64,000 nt of DNA from Burkholderiales bacterium 67-32 (lineage in GTDB: Bacteria > Pseudomonadota > Gammaproteobacteria > Burkholderiales > Burkholderiaceae_B). The translations under genes were made by a program, and so were the position numbers. Location: contig MKUP01000010.1 of the NCBI GenBank assembly GCA_001898625.1, positions 526,111 to 590,110 of the forward strand, read 5' to 3'. Below are positions 37,079 through 44,863 of this stretch, in pieces. The notes beneath the pieces are model-generated. The model was not told the origin of the DNA. It saw only the letters and a list, made by a program, of their open reading frames with translations, and ran no database searches. Every line of letters begins with the position of its first letter. The first letter of the stretch is position 1.

Positions 37079-39157
37079 ATGCCAGTTCATCCGCTCCACC
37101 CTGCCCTGCGGCAAGGCTTTTGCCTGGGCCTCTCCGCATTCGCCCTTCCCCTCCTGGCCGCTGAAGCCGAAGCCCCCGCCCCCGGCATCCTGTCCGAAGT
37201 CGTGGTGTCCGAACGCCGGGTCAGCTCGGAACAGGTCGCGACCCTGGATACCGTCACGCAGGAAGACATCGCCGCCAGCGGCGCGCGCACGCTGGACGAG
37301 GCCCTGCGGCTGCTTCCGGGCGTCTACGTCTCGGTCGGCGGCCAGGGCACGCCACGCATCCAGATCCGCGGCCTGCAGGTGCGCAGCATCAAGCTGCTGG
37401 TCAACGGCATCCCGGTCAACTCCACCTACGAAAGCGATTTCGATCCGACCCAGATCCCCGTCACCCAGATCGACCGCATCAAGGTCAGCAAGGGCGCCAG
37501 CTCCGTCCTGTACGGCGACGGCGGGCTGGGCGGCGTCATCAACATCATCACCCGGCGCGGCCAGGGCGCTCCCGCGCTGACCGGCGCGGGCGTGGAAGCG
37601 GGCACCTCCGGCTACCGCCGGGCCTGGGCCTCGGCCGGCGGCTCCAGCGGCGATTTCGACTTCTCGCTCGCGGCCAGCCACCAGTCGCGGGACGGCTACC
37701 GCCTGTCCGGCGATTTTTCACCGAACGGCAGACAGGACAAGGGCCGCCGTGTCAACAGCGACCTGGACCGCAGCAACCTGTACCTGAATCTCGGCTACAA
37801 GCTGGATTCGGACTGGCAGCTCGGCTTCAATCTCAGCGCGATGACCGGCAATCAGGGCATTCCTCCGGTCATCTACGACAACACGGTGGACCGCTACGCA
37901 TCGCGCACCCGCTACGAGCGCCTGACCAACCAGAAGAGCCTGGCCATGCAGTGGATCGCCGCCTGGCAGCCGGCCGACAGCCCGTGGTCCGCGCGCTTCT
38001 GGTTCTACGACAACCAGCAGTCCGAGAACAGCAACAGCTACGACGACGCCACCTACAGCTCGATGAGCGATCCGGCGCTGAACAACACCTACGCGCTGCG
38101 CAACCGGACGCACACACCCGGCGCGCACGCCGAGGTCCGCTATGACTTCGCCACGCTCGGCAACCTCACGCTCGCCACGGACATCCGCCGCGACAACTGG
38201 AGCAGCCACGGGGTCATGCACGACCTTGCCGTTTCCGGAGGCGGTGGCGGAGGTGGCGGAGGCGGCGGAGGGGGCGGTGGAGGAGGAGGTGGCGGCAACC
38301 GCAGCACCTACACCGACCGTCCCTACGACGAAAGCCAGGGCGTCACCGTGCGATCCCTCGCACTGGAATACGCGGTCTCGCCCCGCGCAGGCATGACCCT
38401 GACGGCCGGCGTCGGACGGCATCTGCAACGCATCAACAGTGCAACGACCCTGGGCGCGACCTCCTACCTCGTCGGCGTCTCGCAGGAACTCGACGCCAGG
38501 ACCCGCGTGCGCGCATCGCTGTCGCGCCAGGTCCGCATGCCCAGCCTGCGCCAGCTCTACGATCCGACCCGCGGCAATCCCGGCCTGAAGGCGGAATCGG
38601 CGCTGAACACGGAGCTGGGCATCGAACACCGGCTCGGCGAACGTGTCGAGCTCTCGGCCACGCTCTTCCAGAACCGTGTGTCCAACTACATCGAGAACGA
38701 TACGGCCACCGACCGCTTCCAGAACTTTTCGCGCTACCGCTTCCGCGGGCTGGAACTCGGCACCACCGTCCGCGCGGGCCGGACCCTGCTCATCAACGGC
38801 TCGTACACCTACCTGCAGGCCCGCAACCTGGACGGCTCGGGCGTGGACGACTTGCAGTACCGCCCCCGCCATACGATAGGCGCGGCCGCCGCGTGGCGAT
38901 TCGCGCCCGGCATGACGTTGTCCGGCACGGTCGAATACGTCAGCAGCCTGCCCTATTACTCGCGCGACACCCCGCCATCCAAGGCCAGCCTGGGCAGCTT
39001 CGTCCTGCTCGGCGCCAGGGTGGCCAGGCAGTTGCCCGGCACCGACGTGACCCTCTACGCGGGAGCGTCGAACCTGCTCGACAAGAACTACCAGACCAGC
39101 TACGGGCTGCCCCAGCCGGGCCGGACGATCTACGTCGGCATGGCCTACCGGCTGTAG
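37079..39157 (+). CDS. TonB-dependent outer membrane receptor with a 20-Gly tract
   Basis: A 692-residue receptor. A signal peptide (about residues 1-28) precedes a TonB-box-like ILSEVVVSER, a plug domain (IAASGARTLDEALRLLPGVYV, INIITRRG) and a 22-strand barrel ending in the aromatic-rich YVGMAYRL. It most resembles BtuB/CirA-type receptors. Residues 387-406 are 20 consecutive glycines, encoded by mixed GGN codons, in what should be an extracellular loop. The ligand is unknown; the dyad at the operon promoter hints at an oxyanion or metal. No ferric-uptake-type signalling extension is present. Confidence 0.88.
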   Translation: MPVHPLHPALRQGFCLGLSAFALPLLAAEAEAPAPGILSEVVVSERRVSSEQVATLDTVTQEDIAASGARTLDEALRLLPGVYVSVGGQGTPRIQIRGLQVRSIKLLVNGIPVNSTYESDFDPTQIPVTQIDRIKVSKGASSVLYGDGGLGGVINIITRRGQGAPALTGAGVEAGTSGYRRAWASAGGSSGDFDFSLAASHQSRDGYRLSGDFSPNGRQDKGRRVNSDLDRSNLYLNLGYKLDSDWQLGFNLSAMTGNQGIPPVIYDNTVDRYASRTRYERLTNQKSLAMQWIAAWQPADSPWSARFWFYDNQQSENSNSYDDATYSSMSDPALNNTYALRNRTHTPGAHAEVRYDFATLGNLTLATDIRRDNWSSHGVMHDLAVSGGGGGGGGGGGGGGGGGGGGNRSTYTDRPYDESQGVTVRSLALEYAVSPRAGMTLTAGVGRHLQRINSATTLGATSYLVGVSQELDARTRVRASLSRQVRMPSLRQLYDPTRGNPGLKAESALNTELGIEHRLGERVELSATLFQNRVSNYIENDTATDRFQNFSRYRFRGLELGTTVRAGRTLLINGSYTYLQARNLDGSGVDDLQYRPRHTIGAAAAWRFAPGMTLSGTVEYVSSLPYYSRDTPPSKASLGSFVLLGARVARQLPGTDVTLYAGASNLLDKNYQTSYGLPQPGRTIYVGMAYRL
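38237..38296 (+). repeat. GGN tract encoding 20 glycines
   Basis: Sixty bases of unbroken GGN codons (GGA, GGC, GGT and one GGG) inside the TonB receptor gene. The codons are mixed, so it is not a simple mono- or trinucleotide repeat, but length change by unequal pairing is possible. Confidence 0.9.
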
Positions 39158-39180
39158 CCGCGCCGCCCAGGAACGCCGCC

Positions 39181-39927
39181 ATGGACACCCGCATCCTGCT
39201 CTGCATCGACGACACCGACGACCTGGACAGCCCCGGCACGGGCGAGCTGGCCGAAGCAATCGGCACCCACATCCAGGCCCAGGGCTGGGGTACCACCGCG
39301 CCCGTCACGCGCCACCAGTTGTTCATCCATCCCGACATTCCCTACACCTCGCACAACAGCTCGATGTGCCTGGCCGCGACCATCGACGACCGGCACTACC
39401 AGGCACTGATCGACTGGAGCGGCGATTTCCTGTCCACGCGCAGCGCACCAGACGCCGATCCCGGCCTGTGCGTGCTCCGCCCCGTCCGCCTGGCGCAGCC
39501 CGCCCTGCTGATCCGCTTCGGGCACCGCGCCAAGACCGAGGTCCTGGAACAGCGTGCCGCGCACGAACTGGCCGCGGCGCTGGGCATCCATCTGTCGGAA
39601 CACGGCGGTACCGGCCAGGGCGTGATCGGCGCGCTGGCCGGGGCCGCCCTGAGGCTGGAAGGCCAGGATGGCCGCATGCGCGGCACCTTGCGTGGACTCG
39701 CGACCGGCGCACTGCTGCCGGTCCGGGAACTGCTGCAGCACCCCGCCGTCGACGAGGTCCGTCAGATGGACGGTCCTGCCCTGCCTCCCGATGCGCTCGT
39801 CGTGATCGGCGACAAGCCCAAGAGCGTCATGCGGGACAGCCGCTTCGTCCTGCTGGTCCAGGCCGACCCACGCGCGCACCCCGGCATCTGGCGCACCTGT
39901 ACGCGCCAGGAACTCCAGGTCTACTAG
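39181..39927 (+). CDS. TiaS-like IDDTD-motif protein
   Basis: A 248-residue protein starting MDTRILLCIDDTDDLDSPGTG. The IDDTDD...GTG motif resembles the nucleotide-binding N-terminal domain of archaeal tRNA(Ile) agmatinylcytidine synthetase (TiaS). It lacks the length for the complete archaeal enzyme, so tRNA modification is not implied. A second conserved-looking stretch is SEHGGTGQGVIGALAGAALRL. Bacterial members have no established role that I know. It starts 23 bp after the TonB receptor and probably belongs to the same operon. Confidence 0.6.
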   Translation: MDTRILLCIDDTDDLDSPGTGELAEAIGTHIQAQGWGTTAPVTRHQLFIHPDIPYTSHNSSMCLAATIDDRHYQALIDWSGDFLSTRSAPDADPGLCVLRPVRLAQPALLIRFGHRAKTEVLEQRAAHELAAALGIHLSEHGGTGQGVIGALAGAALRLEGQDGRMRGTLRGLATGALLPVRELLQHPAVDEVRQMDGPALPPDALVVIGDKPKSVMRDSRFVLLVQADPRAHPGIWRTCTRQELQVY

Positions 39928-39931
39928 GTCC

Positions 39932-40144
39932 ATGCCCCGCCCCGCTTCCCCGCCCGGCACGGATTTCGGCATCCCGCGCGGCGACCCCGCCAGGGCCGCC
40001 GCCCTGGCGGCCCGCTGCGCCAGCTTCGCCCCCGACGACGAAGACGAATGGGCCGCCGACGAGGCGCGCTCCTGTTTCAATTGCCGCTGGCGGCGCTGGA
40101 CGCCCGATTCGTTCCGTTGTCTCGCGCCATCCCCGCCGACTTGA
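39932..40144 (+). CDS. small CxxC protein
   Basis: A 70-residue protein starting 4 bp after the TiaS-like gene. The C-terminal SCFNCRWRRWTPDSFRC carries three cysteines (C48, C51, C63) and tryptophans, with a fourth Cys at 29, suggesting metal binding. The middle is acidic (APDDEDEWAADEA). I do not recognise a characterised family. Tight spacing suggests it works with the two upstream genes. Confidence 0.55.
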   Translation: MPRPASPPGTDFGIPRGDPARAAALAARCASFAPDDEDEWAADEARSCFNCRWRRWTPDSFRCLAPSPPT

Positions 40145-40235
40145 CGCATTTCCCATAACTGGTAGCATCCCGCGCGTCGGCCATTCTTCCCCGCCCCAGC
40201 GGGCCCAGGATGGCCGGAACCCTTGCCACGACGAG

Positions 40236-40433
40236 ATGTTGTCCGCCCAGATCGCCCGCCTGATTCCGCCGGGCCCCCTGCCGACGGGGCTACGCCTATG
40301 GTGCTTTGCGCCAGGCACGGTCATGCACGGCGATTTCGCACCTTCCGGCTTCTCCAGGCCGCTGCGCGCCACCTTCCTCGACGCCCAGGAAGCCGCCGCC
40401 CGTTGCGCCTACGCCCGGTCCAAACCGGGCTAA
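40236..40433 (+). CDS. small hypothetical protein
   Basis: A possible 65-residue protein (starting MLSAQIARLIPPGPLPTGLR) with a helical C-terminus, RATFLDAQEAAARCAYARSK. It follows the CxxC gene by 91 bp on the same strand. Family unknown; coding status is moderately likely from composition alone. The 147 bp after it, before the beta-solenoid gene, are very GC-rich and hold nothing I can name. Confidence 0.4.
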   Translation: MLSAQIARLIPPGPLPTGLRLWCFAPGTVMHGDFAPSGFSRPLRATFLDAQEAAARCAYARSKPG

Positions 40434-40580
40434 CTCCAGGCCCCGCGGCGCATTGCGCCGCCCCCGCCCCTTCGAACGCCGACCGGCGCGCGCTCCCCTG
40501 GCCGCGCCGCGGCATCGCCTCGACACGGCGCCGCCCTTCGCGCGCACGTGCCAGCTCGCTCGTTCAGCCTGGATGGCACC

Positions 40581-41450
40581 ATGGAACTCACCAAGCAATT
40601 CGTCAAAGCCAAGAACCCCTGCACCAGCGGCTACCGCTGGTTCATCCGCGACCATAACGGACACGGAGACTACCAGGCCATCCTCGATGCCCTGGTGGCC
40701 GACGGCCGGATCGACGACGCCTGCTGGCTGTTGGACCAATTCGGACCGGTGGACACGATCCTGCGCCTGGACACCGTGGACGCCCACGCCATCGTGTTCG
40801 CGGGCACGCTCGAAGTCCGCAGCGGTATCACCGTCGACACCCTCGTGCGCGCGGGCCGCCACCTCTGCACCGGGGGCGGCATACGGGCCGGCACCGCCAT
40901 CGTGGCCGGCAGCGATATCGAGGCGGCGGGCAATCTGGCCAGCGGCGGCCACATCCGGGCCGGCGGCGACGTCTCGGCCGGCTGGGGCATCGAAGCGGCC
41001 ACCCAACTCGACGCGGGCGGACACTGCCGCGCCAAGTGGGACATCCAGGCCGGCGGCGACATCGTGGCCGGCCTGATGCTCCAGGCGGACGGCGGCATTC
41101 AGGCCGGCCACGCGCTGCGCAGCGGCCGCGGCATCAAGGCCGGCGCCGACATCGTCGCCGGGCACGATCTGCTGGCCGTCCAGGGCATCCTGGCCGGCGG
41201 CAACGTCACGGCCGGCAATCACATCGAATCGGCATGGGGCATCAAGGCCCTGGGCGACATCCTGGCCCAGGGAGCGATCCGGGCCGGCGAAGGCGTCGAG
41301 GCCGGCGGCGAGATCGGCTGCGGCGCGGGCTACGGCATCTATGCCGGACTCCAGGTCAGACGCGACGCGTGGGCCGACAGTGCCCGCATCCAGGCCCGGC
41401 AGCGGCCGGACGGCCTGATCAGCGGCCACTGGGCCGACGGCGCGTCCTGA
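40581..41450 (+). CDS. beta-solenoid hexapeptide-repeat protein
   Basis: A 289-residue protein with two parts. Residues 1-80 form a non-repetitive head (KNPCTSGYRWFIRD, DDACWLLDQFGP). Residues 101-250 are 25 uninterrupted six-residue repeats of pattern [ILV]-x-A-G-x-x (IRAGTA, IVAGSD, IEAAGN and so on), with two or more weaker units before them. A beta-helix is predicted, reminiscent of bactofilins but with a different head. No signal peptide is visible, so it is probably cytoplasmic. Function unknown; a scaffold or binding surface is inference. Confidence 0.8.
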   Translation: MELTKQFVKAKNPCTSGYRWFIRDHNGHGDYQAILDALVADGRIDDACWLLDQFGPVDTILRLDTVDAHAIVFAGTLEVRSGITVDTLVRAGRHLCTGGGIRAGTAIVAGSDIEAAGNLASGGHIRAGGDVSAGWGIEAATQLDAGGHCRAKWDIQAGGDIVAGLMLQADGGIQAGHALRSGRGIKAGADIVAGHDLLAVQGILAGGNVTAGNHIESAWGIKALGDILAQGAIRAGEGVEAGGEIGCGAGYGIYAGLQVRRDAWADSARIQARQRPDGLISGHWADGAS

Positions 41451-41470
41451 ACGCCAGTACGCGCCGTACG

Positions 41471-42253
41471 CTAGGGCCGCCAGGCGCTGGTCACGTGGGA
41501 CAGGCCGTGATGCGGCCCACCCGACAGTCCTTCCGACAACTCGCGCGCGGCCAGCAGCACGCGCTCGGAGAACTCCCGCAACTGGCGCGGCTTGAACCTG
41601 GCGTCGGGCCCGGAAACGCCGATGGCCGCGATGACGTGGCCCATGCCGTCGCGTATCGGCGCCGCCACGCCGCTGACCGCCTCGCGCCATTCGCAGCGGT
41701 TGACGGCATAACCTCGTTTGCGGATCTGCGCCATCTCGGCCGTGAAGGCGGCTGGGTCGACGATGGTATGAGGCGTGTAGGCGGTCAGTTCCTGGGACAT
41801 CGCCGCCAGCCACTGCTGGGTGCGAAACGCGATCATCGCCTTGCCCGTGGCCACGCAGTGGGCGGCCGCGCGCCCGCCTATCTGCGAATAAGCTCGGACC
41901 GGGTTCAAGCTTTCGACCTTGTGGACATAGACGACTTCCTTCTGGTCCAGGACCGACAGGTGCACGGACTCGCCGGTGGCATCCATGAGGGCGTCCATGA
42001 CGCCTTCCGCATGACGGCGCAGATCGAATCCCGACAAGGCCGCCGACCCCAGTTCCCATAGCTTGATCGAGATGCTGTACGAACCGCCGTCGTGGCGGAT
42101 CACGTAGCGCTGCCCGGCCAGCGCCTGCAACAGCCGGTGCGCGTTGCTCTTGGGCAGGCCCAGCGCCCGCGCGATGTCGGTGACGCCCATGGCGCCCTGG
42201 CTGCGCGCCAGCAACTCGATGACGGCCAGCCCCTTGAGCAAGGTGTTGTTCAT
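41471..42253 (-). CDS. IclR family regulator of the thiol-dioxygenase operon
   Basis: A 260-residue IclR protein: N-terminal helix-turn-helix (MGVTDIARALGLPKSNAHRLLQAL) and C-terminal sensor domain (GGRAAAHCVATGKAMIAF, GVAAPIRDGMGHVIAAIGVSGP). It is divergent from the CoA-transferase gene across 99 bp that contain dyads at 42273-42309, so it probably controls that operon. The effector would be expected to be the catabolic substrate or its CoA ester. Confidence 0.9.
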   Translation of the reverse strand: MNNTLLKGLAVIELLARSQGAMGVTDIARALGLPKSNAHRLLQALAGQRYVIRHDGGSYSISIKLWELGSAALSGFDLRRHAEGVMDALMDATGESVHLSVLDQKEVVYVHKVESLNPVRAYSQIGGRAAAHCVATGKAMIAFRTQQWLAAMSQELTAYTPHTIVDPAAFTAEMAQIRKRGYAVNRCEWREAVSGVAAPIRDGMGHVIAAIGVSGPDARFKPRQLREFSERVLLAARELSEGLSGGPHHGLSHVTSAWRP

Positions 42254-42272
42254 GGCGATGCCTCGTTAGATC

Positions 42273-42309
42273 GTTCCATATTCTAGAACAGTTGTACCTC
42301 TTCTGAGAA
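42273..42309. promoter_or_regulatory. dyads in the IclR-CoA-transferase gap
   Basis: GTTCCATATTCTAGAAC (42273-42289) has GTTC/GAAC ends and contains the palindrome TTCTAGAA at 42281. A second, related TTCTGAGAA starts at 42301, 20 bp after the first. The arrangement resembles the paired dyads at 2078-2114 by the other IclR gene. Confidence 0.45.
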
Positions 42310-42352
42310 CGCCCATAAGCTCTCTCCAACTCGACAAGGAGACATAGCCCTC

Positions 42353-43519
42353 ATGAGCGACATCGAACCCCGCGAACTGCCGTTGGCCGGCATCACCGTC
42401 ATCGAGTTCTGCTCGATCGCGGCCGGCCCGTTCTGCGGCATGCTACTGGCCGACCTCGGCGCCGAGGTCGTCAAGGTGGAGGCGCCCGGGGGCGACGCCA
42501 TGCGCGCCTGGCCGCCGCTGAACGAGGGATACAGCGAAAACTTCGCCTCGTTGAACCGCAACAAGCGCTCGGTGGTGCTGAACCTGAAGAACCCCGCGGA
42601 CGTCGCCACCGCCCAGGCACTGGTGGACAAAGCCGACGTCCTGATCGAGAACAACCGGCCCGGCGTCATGGACCGCCTGGGACTGGGCTACGCGGCGCTG
42701 TCGGCGCGCAACCCGTCCCTGGTCTATTGCTCGATTTCCGCCTACGGGCAAAGCGGCCCGCGCGCCCAGGAAGGCGGTTTCGACCTGACCATGCAGGCGG
42801 CCGCCGGCGTGATGAGCGTGACCGGCGATTCGGACGCGCCGGTCAAGTGCGGCGTCCCGATCTCCGATTTTTCGTCGGGCCTGTACGCGGCCTTCACCGT
42901 GGCCTCGTCGCTGCTGAAGGCGGTCCGGACCGGCCGGGGCGCGCACCTCGACATTCCCATGTTCGGCTGCACGCTCGCCATCGGCGCGCTGCAGACCAGC
43001 GAATATTTCGGCACCGGCGTGAACCCGCGCAAGCTGGGCTCGGCCCACCCCCGCAACGCTCCCTATCAGGCCTATCGCGCCGCCGACGGCCATTTCGCGA
43101 TCGCGGCCGGCAACGACAACCTGTGGCGCGCGGTCGTTCGCGCCGTCGAACTGCCCGAGCTGGAGCATGACCCGCGCTTCGGCACCATCCTGGACCGGGC
43201 GCGCAACCAGGAAGCACTGAAGGACCTCCTGGAGACCCGCTTCGCGCTGCACGGCGTGGACCATTGGATCGATGTCTTCCGGCAAGCCGGCGTACCCCAC
43301 GCCCGCATCAACGACTATGCCTCGGCGCTGGCCGACCCCCAGGTCGAGCACATGGACTGGGTGCGCGGGCTGCGCCTGCCCGGCGGGCGCGAAACACGCA
43401 CCTTCGCTTCGCCGGTCCGGCTGGACGGACGATCGCCGCCGATACGGCGCACCCCGCCCACGCTGGGCGAACACGGCGATGAAATCCGCGACACCTTGAA
43501 CCCGGAGACCCAGGCATGA
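42353..43519 (+). CDS. family III CoA-transferase (CaiB/BaiF type)
   Basis: A 388-residue class III CoA-transferase, which moves CoA from succinyl-CoA or another donor onto an organic acid. Typical segments are VIEFCSIAAGPFCGMLLADLGAEVVKVE, SLVYCSISAYGQSGP and GVPISDFSSGLYA, where D172 fits the catalytic Asp. AAGGAG lies upstream. Its stop codon overlaps the dioxygenase ATG by 4 bases. In Advenella a CoA-transferase of this family activates 3-sulfinopropionate, the product of 3-mercaptopropionate dioxygenase, which suits the neighbour. Confidence 0.9.
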   Translation: MSDIEPRELPLAGITVIEFCSIAAGPFCGMLLADLGAEVVKVEAPGGDAMRAWPPLNEGYSENFASLNRNKRSVVLNLKNPADVATAQALVDKADVLIENNRPGVMDRLGLGYAALSARNPSLVYCSISAYGQSGPRAQEGGFDLTMQAAAGVMSVTGDSDAPVKCGVPISDFSSGLYAAFTVASSLLKAVRTGRGAHLDIPMFGCTLAIGALQTSEYFGTGVNPRKLGSAHPRNAPYQAYRAADGHFAIAAGNDNLWRAVVRAVELPELEHDPRFGTILDRARNQEALKDLLETRFALHGVDHWIDVFRQAGVPHARINDYASALADPQVEHMDWVRGLRLPGGRETRTFASPVRLDGRSPPIRRTPPTLGEHGDEIRDTLNPETQA

Positions 43520-44082
43520 CGGCCGCGACCACCCTACCCGGCCGACTGGCCGCCTTCGTCCAGGGCATGGATGCCACGCTCGGCGCCGGATCGGACGAGT
43601 CTCGCACCGTCGAGGCCTGCGCGACGCTGCTGCGCGCGCTCGTCGCACACGACGACTGGCTGCCCGAGGACTGCTCGCGTCCGCACCCGGTCCACTACCA
43701 GCAGTACCTGCTGCACCGGGACCCCGCCGACCGCTACTCGGTGGTCAGCTTCGTCTGGGGCCCGGGGCAGCGCACACCCGTTCACGATCATTGCACCTGG
43801 GGCGTGATCGGCATGCTGCGCGGCGCCGAATACTCGCGCGCCTATGCCAGGGAGAACGGACGCCTGGTTCCCGCCGCCACCGAAGAGCGCATCGAGCCCG
43901 GACAGACCACTTGCGTGTCCCCGTCCATCGGCGACATCCATCTCGTGCGCAATGCCTACGACGACCGAGTCTCGATCAGCATCCATGTCTATGGCACGGA
44001 CATCGGCAAGCAGTCGCGCCATGTCTACGATGCCCAGACAGGCGCCGCCAAGTCCTTCGTTTCCGGATACGCCAATGCCTGA
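43516..44082 (+). CDS. 3-mercaptopropionate dioxygenase-type thiol dioxygenase
   Basis: A 188-residue cupin of the cysteine dioxygenase family that oxidises a thiol to a sulfinate with O2 and Fe(II). The residues coincide, by number, with those reported for the Azotobacter 3-mercaptopropionate enzyme: iron ligands H90, H92 and H142, the S155-H157-Y159 triad, and R168. There is a Cys at 93, next to the HDH motif. Overlaps with both neighbours (4 and 8 bases) show tight coupling. 3-Mercaptopropionate is the best guess; mercaptosuccinate or cysteine are alternatives. Confidence 0.82.
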   Translation: MTAATTLPGRLAAFVQGMDATLGAGSDESRTVEACATLLRALVAHDDWLPEDCSRPHPVHYQQYLLHRDPADRYSVVSFVWGPGQRTPVHDHCTWGVIGMLRGAEYSRAYARENGRLVPAATEERIEPGQTTCVSPSIGDIHLVRNAYDDRVSISIHVYGTDIGKQSRHVYDAQTGAAKSFVSGYANA

Positions 44083-44815
44083 GGCCGTGCTCCAGATCGA
44101 GACCGATGCCGGCCACGGCGTGCGCCGCCTCCTGCTCGACCGGCCGTCCTGCGGCAACGCCCTGTCGGCCGACCTCGTCGCCGCGCTGGCCGAGGCCATC
44201 GACGCCTGCATCCGCGACGACGTGCGCCGCCTCGTGATCGAGGGCGCGGGCCGCCACTTCTGCACCGGCATGGACCTGTCGGGGCTGGACGAGGAAACCG
44301 ACGACTCCCTGCTTGCACGCTTCGTCCGCATCGAATTGCTGTTGCAGGCCGTGCACCAGGCGCCCTTCGAGACGGTCGCCATCGCCCACGGCCGGGCCGC
44401 CGGTGCCGGCGCCGATCTCTTCGCCGCCTGCCGCCGGCGCCTCATACGCGGCGACGCCTCGTTCGCCTTCCCGGGCGCCGCCGGCTTCGGCCTCGTCCTC
44501 GGCACGCGCCGCCTCGCCACGCTGGTGGGCGGCGACACGGCCCAGGCCTGGATCCGGTCCGGCTGCTGGATCGAGGCCGACGAGGCCCTGGCGGCCGGCC
44601 TCGCTCATGCACGCATCGACGCGGTGGAGAGCCTGGAGGTGCCTTCCGCCCATCCCCCCGATACCCGCACCCAGCTCTTGCTCGACCAGGCGATGCAGGA
44701 TCCACGGACCGCCGATCTCGACCTTGCCCTGCTGGCCCGCTCGGCGGCCCGGCCGGGGCTCAAGCAACGGATCCAGGAATACGCCGCGCGCGTGCGCGCG
44801 GCCAGGCAGCAGTAA
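44075..44815 (+). CDS. enoyl-CoA hydratase/isomerase family protein
   Basis: A 246-residue crotonase-fold protein. The CoA-binding and oxyanion-hole segments are RLLLDRPSCGNALSADLVAAL, VIEGAGRHFCTGMDL and AHGRAAGAGADLFAACRRRL. In place of the catalytic Glu of classical hydratases I see no clear match, so the reaction may differ. The ATG overlaps the dioxygenase gene by 8 bases. It probably processes the CoA ester made by the operon's CoA-transferase. Confidence 0.82.
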   Translation: MPEAVLQIETDAGHGVRRLLLDRPSCGNALSADLVAALAEAIDACIRDDVRRLVIEGAGRHFCTGMDLSGLDEETDDSLLARFVRIELLLQAVHQAPFETVAIAHGRAAGAGADLFAACRRRLIRGDASFAFPGAAGFGLVLGTRRLATLVGGDTAQAWIRSGCWIEADEALAAGLAHARIDAVESLEVPSAHPPDTRTQLLLDQAMQDPRTADLDLALLARSAARPGLKQRIQEYAARVRAARQQ

Positions 44816-44863
44816 CCCCCTTCCACAACAAGCGCCCTCAGAGGCGCCCGACAGGAGACTTCC

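Noticed and set aside
38237..38296. Poly-Gly tract as a phase-variable switch
   Set aside because: The tract is made of mixed GGN codons, not a homopolymer or a short perfect repeat, so frequent frame switching is unlikely; only gradual length change is plausible.
39181..39927. Complete tRNA(Ile) agmatinylcytidine synthetase
   Set aside because: Only the N-terminal IDDTD-type motif resembles TiaS; at 248 residues it lacks the further domains, and bacteria modify this tRNA with TilS.
40901..41330. DNA-level tandem repeat or CRISPR-like array
   Set aside because: The periodicity is in the protein (18-nt steps with varied codons); there are no conserved repeat units with unique spacers.
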